In this document: piece by piece, positions 1-5,192 of the stretch
Position numbering within the stretch: position 1 is the stretch's first letter
How the letters are laid out: each line of letters opens with the position of its first letter
The notes under the pieces: model-generated
The model's database searches: none
What the model was told of the DNA's origin: nothing
The model's input: the letters and a program-made list of their open reading frames with translations, nothing else
Source of the DNA: Acidobacteriota bacterium
GTDB lineage: Bacteria; Acidobacteriota; Vicinamibacteria; Fen-336
DNA length: 5,706 nt
Direction: 5' to 3'
Assembly: GCA_003155335.1 (NCBI GenBank)
Contig: PMCG01000169.1
Location: 1 to 5,706 of the forward strand
Position numbers and translations under genes: made by a program

Positions 1-89
1 ATTAGGACACGCTGGAGGCGCAGGATCTCGTCGAGCGAGAGAGGATTCCGGCCGGCTTGAAGTACGGCGCGCCCCCAGCGTTCGAGCCG
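1..89 (-). other. Possible fragment of a different coding sequence (Fic-like) fused after the desulfurase
   Basis: In the frame whose codons begin at 89-87, the last 29 codons read as a plausible amphipathic protein segment that includes ERWGRAVLQAG followed by NPLSLDEILRLQRVL. Third-position GC is 21 of 29 here, against 13 of 30 in the desulfurase frame over the same bases. From memory, the pattern PLSLDE-LLRLQR-(V/I)-(V/I)-IGD is seen just before the Fic domain in some Fic-family AMPylating proteins, and the last partial codon (AT) would allow the expected Ile. This is recall and inference from a short stretch, not a search result. It could equally be chance coding potential in GC-rich DNA, or a chimeric contig end. 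Confidence 0.3.
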
Positions 90-1086
90 TGTGCGACGGC
101 TCGAGAGCGCCGGAGGAGCAGGCCGCGCCTGAAGCGATCGCCACGCCCGCAAGGTCGAGGGCGAGAACGAGGCTCTCCGCCTCTGTGCCCTCGAAGGACA
201 CATTCGTCGTGTTAGCGATGCGCGGCCCGTCGCCGTTGCGTTGCGCTCCGGGGATAGTCATGAGCTCGCGGTCGAGCGCGTCGCGCAGGAGACTCAGACG
301 CGCTGCGTCCTCGGTCAACCGTTCTCGCGCGAGGACGGCGGCGCGACCAAAGCCAGCGATGCCCGCGACGTTCTCGGTGCCGGCGCGACGGTGGCGCTCC
401 TGGGAACCGCCGCGCACAAAGGGCTTGATGCGCGTTCCGCGGCGCACCCACAGCGCGCCGACGCCCTTGGGCCCGTACAGTTTGTGCGCCGAGAGTGCGA
501 GGAGATCGACGCCGAGGGAACCGACATCGATCTCGATCCTGCCCGCGGCCTGCACGGCATCGCACAGGACGCGCGCGCCGCGGCCGTGTGCCAACCGGAC
601 GACATCCGCGATCGGCTGGATCACTCCGGTCTCGTTGTTGGCCCACATGACCGCGACGAGCGCGGTCGGCTCTTCAAGACGGGCGGCGAGGTGATCGAGG
701 TCGACGCGACCTTCGGCATCCACACGCACTGGCGCCACGTTCCATCCGTCCTCCGCCAGGCCCCGCACGCAATGGATGACCGCATGGTGCTCGATAGCGG
801 CATAGAGAATGCGCTGGGTCCTGTCGACTACGGCGGCGCAGACGCCGCGCAACGCCATGTTGTCGGCCTCGGTGCCGCTTGCGGTGAAGACCACGTCGGA
901 TGGGCGTGCTGCGATCAGGCGGGCGACGCTGTCGCGGGCCTGCTCGACGACGGCACGGGCGCGCTGTCCGAACCAGTGGACGCTGGACGGATTGCCGTAC
1001 TCTTCCCCCAGCACGCCTGTCATGACGGCGAGGACCTCCGGGTCGAGCGGGGTCGTTGCGTTGTGGTCGAGGTAGATGCGCCGCAT
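1..1086 (-). CDS. Cysteine desulfurase, NifS/IscS type (3' end off the window or disrupted)
   Basis: This is a PLP-dependent cytosolic enzyme that takes sulfur from L-cysteine as a persulfide for Fe-S cluster or thio-cofactor synthesis. Reading from the ATG at 1086, the frame stays open to the edge. Family motifs appear in order: YLDHNATTP (residues 5-13), GNPSSVH (31-37), SGTEADN (about 73-79), EHHAV with the PLP-stacking His100, NNETGVIQPI (150-159), CDAVQAAG with Asp176 and Gln179, SAHK with the Schiff-base Lys202, RAGTEN (234-239), and the mobile-loop nucleophile Cys323 in SGAACSSGALEPSH. Lys202 matches the NifS numbering. The start is fixed by YLDHNATTP beginning at residue 5; the Shine-Dalgarno (GCGAGA) is weak. 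After EPSH (about position 91) the usual RFSLG-containing tail of 50-60 residues is absent, and the frame becomes Arg/Pro/Ser-rich with poor codon bias. I cannot decide between NifS and IscS because no isc or nif neighbours are visible. The family call is very secure; the intact state of the C-terminus is doubtful. Confidence 0.95.
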   Translation of the reverse strand, partial: MRRIYLDHNATTPLDPEVLAVMTGVLGEEYGNPSSVHWFGQRARAVVEQARDSVARLIAARPSDVVFTASGTEADNMALRGVCAAVVDRTQRILYAAIEHHAVIHCVRGLAEDGWNVAPVRVDAEGRVDLDHLAARLEEPTALVAVMWANNETGVIQPIADVVRLAHGRGARVLCDAVQAAGRIEIDVGSLGVDLLALSAHKLYGPKGVGALWVRRGTRIKPFVRGGSQERHRRAGTENVAGIAGFGRAAVLARERLTEDAARLSLLRDALDRELMTIPGAQRNGDGPRIANTTNVSFEGTEAESLVLALDLAGVAIASGAACSSGALEPSHTARTLGARRTSSRPESSLARRDPAPPACPN

Positions 1087-1145
1087 GGAGCCATTCTCGC
1101 CCGGAGCCGGCCAGGGCGTCGAGCCGACCGGTCGTCGGAGCGATG

Positions 1146-1154
1146 TGCTATTAT
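1146..1154 (+). promoter_or_regulatory. Candidate extended -10 promoter element in the divergent gap
   Basis: The sequence TGCTATTAT gives a TGn extension followed by TATTAT, which matches TATAAT at five of six positions. It would place transcription start near 1161, about 33 bases before the crotonase ATG. No good -35 hexamer lies 16-18 bases upstream. The overlapping bases read GATAAT on the minus strand (1155-1150), so the same AT-rich patch could also serve the divergent desulfurase. It stands out against very GC-rich surroundings, but there is no second element to confirm it. Confidence 0.35.
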
Positions 1155-1193
1155 CCCGAAGATTTTGACGACCGCACGGCGCAGGGGTGTCTG

Positions 1194-2018
1194 ATGGCCG
1201 AAGAGCCCGAAGATCCGCACGATACCGACGTATTCACCGCGCAGCGCAATCCGCAGTTTCGCTTCATCCACTTCGAGACGGTGCAGGGGATCGCGCGCAT
1301 CACCTTGGACCGTCCGCCGGCGAATGTCCTTGCGATCGAGATGATGGAAGAGGTGGCGCTCGCGCTTGAGAGCCTCGAGTACCAGCGAGAGGTCAAGTTG
1401 GTCGTGTTGGCGGGGGCAGGGAAGTACTTCTCGGCGGGCTTTGAGCTGGACGACCACCTGGGCGATCGCGGCTACATCATGCTCGAGTCCTTCCGCCGGA
1501 TCTTCGAGCTGCTTTTCAAGCTGGACAAGCCAACGATGGCGGTGGTCGCTGGCCCTGCGCTCGGCGCGGGCAGCATCTTGGCCATGGCCTGCGACATAGT
1601 GCTGGCGGCAACCAGCGTGAAGTTCGCCTATCACGAGATCAAGGCGGGCGTGTTCAACACAGTGACGGCGGTGCTGCTGCCGCGTCTAATCGGCCGCAAA
1701 CGCGCGCTCGAGATCGTGTTGGGTGGCGCAAGCATGAGCGCTAGCGAGGCCGCCGCCCTCGGACTAGTCTCGCGCGCGGTTCCCGACGAGCGGCTCGATG
1801 CGGAAGTGGAGGGGATGATTGCACGCTTCCAGGAACTCAGCGCGCCAGTGCTGCAGAACGCACGCAGGGCGATCGTGGGGGCGTTTGACCTGCCCTTTGC
1901 CGAGGCGATACGCCACGCAGAGGACGTCTATCTCAACCAGCTGATGGCCACAGAGGACGCCGCGGAAGGACTTCGCGCTGTCGGGGCCAAGCGAAAGCCC
2001 GTCTGGAAAGACCGGTAA
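1194..2018 (+). CDS. Enoyl-CoA hydratase/isomerase (crotonase) family protein, cyclohexadienoyl-CoA hydratase-like
   Basis: A 274-residue cytosolic crotonase-fold protein of normal family length. Visible elements: LDRPPANVLAIEMMEE (38-53), the first oxyanion-hole segment AGAGKYFSAGFELDDH (73-88), the second oxyanion segment GPALGAGSILAMACDIVLA (120-138), HEIKAGVF (147-154), LLPRLIGRKRALEIVLGG (161-178), A-AALGLVSRAVP (186-197) and the C-terminal EDAAEGLRAVGAKRKPVW (254-271). Of the two catalytic glutamates of classical enoyl-CoA hydratase, the second is kept (Glu148) and the first is Ile128. HEIKAGVF followed by VLLPRLIGRKRALE resembles cyclohexa-1,5-diene-1-carbonyl-CoA hydratases of anaerobic benzoyl-CoA degradation, but no partner genes of that pathway are visible, so substrate is unknown. 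I chose the ATG at 1194 because AGGGG (1183-1187) lies 6 bases upstream and residues before it are unlike the family. Alternative upstream ATGs at 1056 and 1143 lack this support. It stands alone between the divergent desulfurase and pilM. Family confident, specific reaction weak. Confidence 0.9.
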   Translation: MAEEPEDPHDTDVFTAQRNPQFRFIHFETVQGIARITLDRPPANVLAIEMMEEVALALESLEYQREVKLVVLAGAGKYFSAGFELDDHLGDRGYIMLESFRRIFELLFKLDKPTMAVVAGPALGAGSILAMACDIVLAATSVKFAYHEIKAGVFNTVTAVLLPRLIGRKRALEIVLGGASMSASEAAALGLVSRAVPDERLDAEVEGMIARFQELSAPVLQNARRAIVGAFDLPFAEAIRHAEDVYLNQLMATEDAAEGLRAVGAKRKPVWKDR

Positions 2019-2072
2019 CCTATCGGCGGCCCCCGCGCGCCGTCGCTTGCCAGCTGCATTTGCAGTGTAAGT

Positions 2073-2098
2073 GACTGACATAAAAGACTTTGTCTGTC
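2073..2098. repeat. Imperfect inverted repeat after the crotonase gene
   Basis: GACTGACA (2073-2080) can pair with TGTCTGTC (2091-2098) at seven of eight positions around a 10-base A/T-rich loop. It lies 55 bases past the crotonase stop and could help end that transcript, but no T-run follows, so it is not a standard intrinsic terminator. A smaller CTGC/GCAG stem lies just before it at 2054-2065. Confidence 0.35.
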
Positions 2099-2128
2099 GC
2101 GGCCGCCTCCACGCAGCGATGAATGCCT

Positions 2129-2149
2129 GCGTACAGCCTGCAGGTACGC
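2129..2149. repeat. Inverted repeat GCGTAC/GTACGC upstream of the pilM promoter
   Basis: A perfect 6-bp stem, GCGTAC (2129-2134) and GTACGC (2144-2149), spans a 9-base loop; an 8-base palindrome CCTGCAGG (2137-2144) is nested in it. It ends 37 bases before the -35 element of the pilM promoter, so it could be a regulator-binding site or a weak terminator of the upstream gene. No T-run follows directly. The rest of 2019-2185 holds nothing else I can name. Confidence 0.35.
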
Positions 2150-2185
2150 GCTCCGCGCGCCTTTCTCGCGATCCCACTTTTTCGC

Positions 2186-2214
2186 TTGACAATTGAAAAA
2201 GGCTTTGCTAGCTT
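2186..2214 (+). promoter_or_regulatory. Sigma-70-type promoter of the pil operon
   Basis: A perfect TTGACA (2186-2191) is followed by a 17-base spacer and TAGCTT (2209-2214), which matches the -10 consensus at three of six positions. A TG at 2206-2207 gives an extended -10. The spacer has an A-run, and the surroundings (2171-2245) are much more AT-rich than the genes. Transcription would start near 2221, giving a leader of about 103 bases before pilM. It is the only strong promoter seen ahead of the operon. Confidence 0.7.
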
Positions 2215-2221
2215 CAAGAAG

Positions 2222-2232
2222 CACTTTAAGTG
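2222..2232. repeat. Short palindrome at the pilM transcript start
   Basis: CACTT-T-AAGTG is a perfect 5+5 inverted repeat centred on 2227, falling on or just after the predicted transcription start. That position suits a repressor operator or a small 5' hairpin, but a match this short in AT-rich DNA may be chance. Confidence 0.3.
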
Positions 2233-2242
2233 TTTTGCGTAA

Positions 2243-2311
2243 ATGCCCATTCCGACGACGTTCGTCATCGACAGGTTGAGCGGCTGGCCGGCGAGAATCC
2301 GCCGCCGCTAG
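2243..2311 (+). other. Upstream ORF (22 codons) in the pilM leader
   Basis: An ATG at 2243 opens a 22-codon frame beginning MPIPTTFVIDRLSG and ending in a basic run, IRRR, with a TAG stop at 2309-2311. The stop falls at the start of the pilM Shine-Dalgarno (GAGAGAGG, 2311-2318) and 12 bases before the pilM GTG, so ribosomes finishing it would end on top of the pilM ribosome-binding site. No clear Shine-Dalgarno precedes its own ATG. A 5-bp hairpin, GACGA/TCGTC (2254-2266), lies inside it. It could be a coupling or leader peptide, or simply chance. I recognise no homologue. Confidence 0.25.
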
Positions 2312-2323
2312 AGAGAGGCACCC

Positions 2324-3382
2324 GTGGGTCTGCTCGGAAAGAAGAAGGAGCTGGTCGGGCTCGACATCGGATCCTCGGCGGTCAAGCTCGTTGAGGTGAA
2401 GGCTGGGGGCAAGGCCGGTGCCGAGTACCAGTTGGTGAACATCGGTCTCGAGGCCCTCCCGCCAGAGGCCATCGTGGACGGCGCCATCATGGACTCCGGC
2501 GCGGTGATCGACGCCATCCAGCGTCTCTTCTCGACGCTCAAGGTGAAGACCGCGGAAGTGGCCACGAGCGTCTCGGGGAACGCCGTGATCGTGAAGAAGA
2601 TCAGCCTGCCGCAGATGAGTCCCGAGGAGCTGGCCGAGTCGATCCACTGGGAGGCCGAGCAGTACATCCCGTTCGACATCCAGGACGTGTCTCTCGACTA
2701 CGAAGTCATAGAAGGCGGCACGGGCGGCAACATGGATGTGCTGTTAGTGGCGGTGAAGAAGGACAAGATCAGCGACCACACCTCCGTGATCGCGCAGGCC
2801 GGAAAGCTCGCTCAGGTCGTGGATGTCGACGTCTTCGCGCTGCAGAACTGCTACGAGGTGAACTACGGCGTCGACCCTGGACGGGTCGTCGCGTTGCTCA
2901 ACATCGGCGCCTCGGTGATGAACATCAATATTCTGCGTGGCGCGACTTCGATCTTCAACCGCGACATCGCGGTCGGCGGGAATCAGTACACGGATGCGAT
3001 TCAAAAGGAGCTGAACGTCTCGTTCGACCAGGCGGAAACGATGAAGCGCGGCGGCGAAGGCGCACCCCACGAGACCGTGCAGCCGATCCTGCAGGCGGTC
3101 TCCGAGAACATCGCGCTGGAGATACAGAAGACATTCGACTTCTTCAAGGCGACGAGCTCGGAGGATCGCATCGATCGGGTCTTCCTCTCGGGTGGAGCGT
3201 CCGTTGTGCCAGGTCTGCGCGAGCTGCTCGGTGACCGCTTCGAGGCGGGCGTGGAGTTCCTCAATCCCTTCAATAACGTGACGTACAACCCCAGGGATTT
3301 CGACCCCGACTACATCAACGAGGTCGCACCCTCTGCCGCCATCGCGGTGGGGTTGGCCGTCCGGAGGGCGAGCGACCGATGA
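2324..3382 (+). CDS. pilM: Type IV pilus assembly ATPase-fold protein PilM
   Basis: PilM is a cytoplasmic actin/FtsA-like protein that binds ATP and docks on the N-terminal tail of PilN, forming the inner ring of the pilus machine. The 352-residue product is full length for the family. It starts KKKELVGLDIGSSAVKLVEV (residues 6-25), the phosphate-1 loop with Asp14. WEAEQYIPFDIQDV (109-122) is the characteristic PilM segment, LLNIGASVMNINIL (191-204) is the phosphate-2 region, LSGGASVVPGL (288-298) is the adenosine loop, and APSAAIAVGLAVR (335-347) is the conserved C-terminal helix. The start codon is GTG, supported by GAGAGAGG (2311-2318) with the GAGG core 5 bases upstream, and by lack of other starts that preserve the N-terminus. 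It is first in the operon behind the promoter at 2186-2214, and its stop overlaps the pilN start by ATGA. Very secure. Confidence 0.97.
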   Translation: MGLLGKKKELVGLDIGSSAVKLVEVKAGGKAGAEYQLVNIGLEALPPEAIVDGAIMDSGAVIDAIQRLFSTLKVKTAEVATSVSGNAVIVKKISLPQMSPEELAESIHWEAEQYIPFDIQDVSLDYEVIEGGTGGNMDVLLVAVKKDKISDHTSVIAQAGKLAQVVDVDVFALQNCYEVNYGVDPGRVVALLNIGASVMNINILRGATSIFNRDIAVGGNQYTDAIQKELNVSFDQAETMKRGGEGAPHETVQPILQAVSENIALEIQKTFDFFKATSSEDRIDRVFLSGGASVVPGLRELLGDRFEAGVEFLNPFNNVTYNPRDFDPDYINEVAPSAAIAVGLAVRRASDR

Positions 3383-4020
3383 TCCGCATCAACCTCATAG
3401 CGCCGGACAAGCCGGCCCAAAAACGCAAGGCCGCGTCAGCAGCCCCGGGAGCATTCCAGTTCTATTTCCTGCTGATGGTGTGCGTGGGTGGGGCACTGCT
3501 GATCTCAGCGATGGGCTACATCAGCAAGAAGAGCGAGATCTCTCGGCTGGACTCGGAGATCGCCAAGGCTCAGGAGCGCCAGAGGCAGCTCCAGGCTGTC
3601 AAGGCCCAGGTCGATGCGCTGGAGGCCAAACGGAAGGTCTTCCAGATGAAAGTCGATCTGATTGAGCGCTTGCGGCTCGAGCAATCCGATCCGGTTCACC
3701 TGCTGGATGAGATCTCAAAGGCGCTGCCGGACTTCGTCTGGCTCAAGACACTCGAGCAGACTGGAAACCAGCTAAAGATCACCGGCATGAGCAGCGGCCT
3801 GATCGCCGTGGCCGATTTTGTCAGCAATCTCCAGCGCGCCGGGTGGTTTCCCCAGGTGGACATGGGCACTGCCACGGAGTCGACCGTGGGGAGCAGTCCA
3901 GCCATCGAGTTCACGGTCACGGCTCAGTTCAGGAATCCGGCAACCGCTGCGCGCGAAGCGGCGGAGAGGGCTGCTGCTGCTGCTCCGGCGCTGAGTCCCG
4001 CCAAGGGCACGAAGGGTTAG
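3379..4020 (+). CDS. pilN: Type IV pilus inner-membrane alignment protein PilN
   Basis: PilN is a bitopic inner-membrane protein whose cytoplasmic tail binds PilM and whose periplasmic part pairs with PilO. The 213-residue product opens with MIRINLIAPDKP, the short conserved INLI/INLL motif that inserts into PilM. A basic stretch (about 11-18) precedes one transmembrane helix (about 27-48), then a charged heptad-rich coiled coil (about 50-103), then a ferredoxin-like domain (about 105-186) containing ALPDFVWLKTLEQ and LKITGMSSG. An Ala-rich tail (about 187-206) contains five GCT codons in a row (3970-3984). The ATG overlaps the pilM stop by 4 bases, and GGAGGG (3363-3368) inside pilM can serve as its ribosome-binding site. 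Secure by motif and by position. Confidence 0.96.
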   Translation: MIRINLIAPDKPAQKRKAASAAPGAFQFYFLLMVCVGGALLISAMGYISKKSEISRLDSEIAKAQERQRQLQAVKAQVDALEAKRKVFQMKVDLIERLRLEQSDPVHLLDEISKALPDFVWLKTLEQTGNQLKITGMSSGLIAVADFVSNLQRAGWFPQVDMGTATESTVGSSPAIEFTVTAQFRNPATAAREAAERAAAAAPALSPAKGTKG

Positions 4021-4038
4021 AGGGCGAGGGAGAACACG

Positions 4039-4668
4039 ATGGCCGACAGCAGCGTCAGCAAGCTACCGCTACTCGCCCAACTTGGCATCTCTATCGGTCT
4101 GGGCGTGGTGGTATTGGGCGGGTTCTACTACTTCGTCTACAAAGATATGGTCGAAGAGGCAGAGAAGAAGACGAGCCAGCTGGAAACCCTGAAGAAGGAC
4201 ATTGGGCAGCTCGAGGTCATAACGGCCAAGCTGCCGGATTTCCAGCGGGAAGTCAGCGTGCTGGAGATGAAGCTCGAGACGCTCAAGCGCATCCTGCCGC
4301 CCGAGAAGGAGACGCCCGACCTCGTTCGAAAGCTCCAGAACCTTGCCGCAGAGTCGCAACTTCGTATCAAGCAGTTCAATCCGGGCTCGATGGTATCGCG
4401 GGATTTCTACCAGGAGTTCCCGATCAACTTGGAAGTGGATGGCACCTACCACAACCTCGCGTCGTTCTTTGACCGCATGAGCCGGCTGACTCGAGTCGTG
4501 AACGCGGCTGGGCTGAAGATCGCGGCGAAGGCGGATCAGACGCCATCGCTCTCGATCACGGCACAGTGCACAGCGACGACGTACGTCTACGTCGAGGCGG
4601 CGGCCGCTGCACTGGTCGATGACAAGACCGGTAAGAAGCGACAGCCGATAGGGAAGGCGGCCCAATGA
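4039..4668 (+). CDS. pilO: Type IV pilus inner-membrane alignment protein PilO
   Basis: PilO forms a heterodimer with PilN in the periplasm and connects to PilP. The 209-residue product has a short cytoplasmic N-terminus, one transmembrane helix (about 12-34, ending FYYFVYKD), a coiled coil (about 37-86), the family-typical RILPPEKETPDLVRKLQNLA (84-103), and a ferredoxin-like domain (about 100-186) with FNPGSMVSRDFYQEFPINLE (113-132) and YHNLASFFDRMSRLTRVVN (137-155). The C-terminal 15-20 residues are basic and probably disordered. GAGGGAG (4026-4032) sits 6 bases before the ATG. The 18-base gap from pilN is the only junction in the operon without an ATGA overlap, so this gene has its own clear ribosome-binding site. 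Secure. Confidence 0.96.
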   Translation: MADSSVSKLPLLAQLGISIGLGVVVLGGFYYFVYKDMVEEAEKKTSQLETLKKDIGQLEVITAKLPDFQREVSVLEMKLETLKRILPPEKETPDLVRKLQNLAAESQLRIKQFNPGSMVSRDFYQEFPINLEVDGTYHNLASFFDRMSRLTRVVNAAGLKIAAKADQTPSLSITAQCTATTYVYVEAAAAALVDDKTGKKRQPIGKAAQ

Positions 4669-5192
4669 GAAGCCCAACGCTCCATCTCAAGATACTGCTG
4701 GCGTTCGGCCTGGCGGGGGTGGCGGGTGGGGTCGCCTGGGCGCAGGCGCCTAGCTCAGCGGCCAGCCCCGTAGCCTCGCCCGCGGTTGCCGCAGCCGCCC
4801 TGGACGAAGGTCTGCGCGAGCTGGCCCCGCCCCCCGGCGGGTACCGCTACAACGCCGGTGGCAGGCGCGATCCCTTCATGAGTCTCGTCCGTCGCGGCGG
4901 CGCCGCGCGGGAGGACGAGGCCAAGCGCAAGCAGGGGGTCGAGGGGCTGCTGATCAGCGAGCTGTCGCTGCAAGGGATCGTCAAGAGCGTCGAGGGCTAC
5001 ATCGCCTTTTTCGCCGCGCCGAATGGGAAGTCTATTTGGGTGAAGAACAACCAGCGCTTCTACGACGGACAGCTGGTCGCGATTGACGCGACGACCGCGA
5101 CGTTCAGGCAGGAGGTCAGCGATCCGTTGAACCCGGTGAAGACGCGCGATGTCAAGAAGTATCTGAATCCGTCCGAGGAGGCGACGCAATGA
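4665..5192 (+). CDS. pilP: Type IV pilus assembly protein PilP (no lipobox)
   Basis: PilP bridges the PilN-PilO pair to the periplasmic domains of the secretin PilQ. The 175-residue product has an N-terminal secretion signal (hydrophobic 8-24, likely cleavage after AWAQA near residue 28), an Ala/Pro-rich flexible region (29-65), the conserved YNAGGRRDPFMSLV (62-75), and the beta-sandwich domain with GLLISELSLQGIVKS (94-108), AFFAAPNGKSIWVKNNQRFYDGQ split across 114-136, and a final VKTRDVKKYLNP (158-169). PilP is usually described as a lipoprotein, but this product has no cysteine at all, so the signal looks like a signal peptidase I type, or an uncleaved anchor. The ATG overlaps the pilO stop by 4 bases; GGGAAGG (4651-4657) lies 7 bases upstream. 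Identity secure; membrane attachment mode is inference. Confidence 0.94.
   Translation: MRSPTLHLKILLAFGLAGVAGGVAWAQAPSSAASPVASPAVAAAALDEGLRELAPPPGGYRYNAGGRRDPFMSLVRRGGAAREDEAKRKQGVEGLLISELSLQGIVKSVEGYIAFFAAPNGKSIWVKNNQRFYDGQLVAIDATTATFRQEVSDPLNPVKTRDVKKYLNPSEEATQ

Noticed and set aside
241..1194. A long open frame of 317 codons on the plus strand opposite the desulfurase
   Set aside because: It is the antisense shadow of a well-conserved gene in GC-rich DNA. Its product has no recognisable motifs, while the minus-strand frame matches every desulfurase motif.
2020..2268. An 82-codon minus-strand ORF covering most of the gap before pilM
   Set aside because: It runs antisense across the strong plus-strand promoter, and I recognise no motif or homologue in its product. 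I see no ribosome-binding site that would rescue it.
2221..2323. A c-di-GMP (GEMM) riboswitch ahead of pilM
   Set aside because: Such riboswitches occur near pilus genes in some Deltaproteobacteria, but this leader lacks the conserved core and paired helices of the motif as I know it.
2312..2332. A sigma-54-like GGCAC...TGCT pattern near the pilM start
   Set aside because: The spacing between the GG and GC elements does not fit a -24/-12 promoter, and it overlaps the pilM start codon.
3970..3984. Five consecutive GCT codons in pilN as a phase-variable repeat
   Set aside because: It is a trinucleotide run in an Ala-rich tail. Length changes would keep the frame, so it cannot act as an on/off switch.
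3843..4472. A 209-codon plus-strand ORF overlapping the end of pilN and the start of pilO
   Set aside because: It is out of frame with both clear pil genes, has a Gly/Arg-rich low-quality composition, and matches no family I know.
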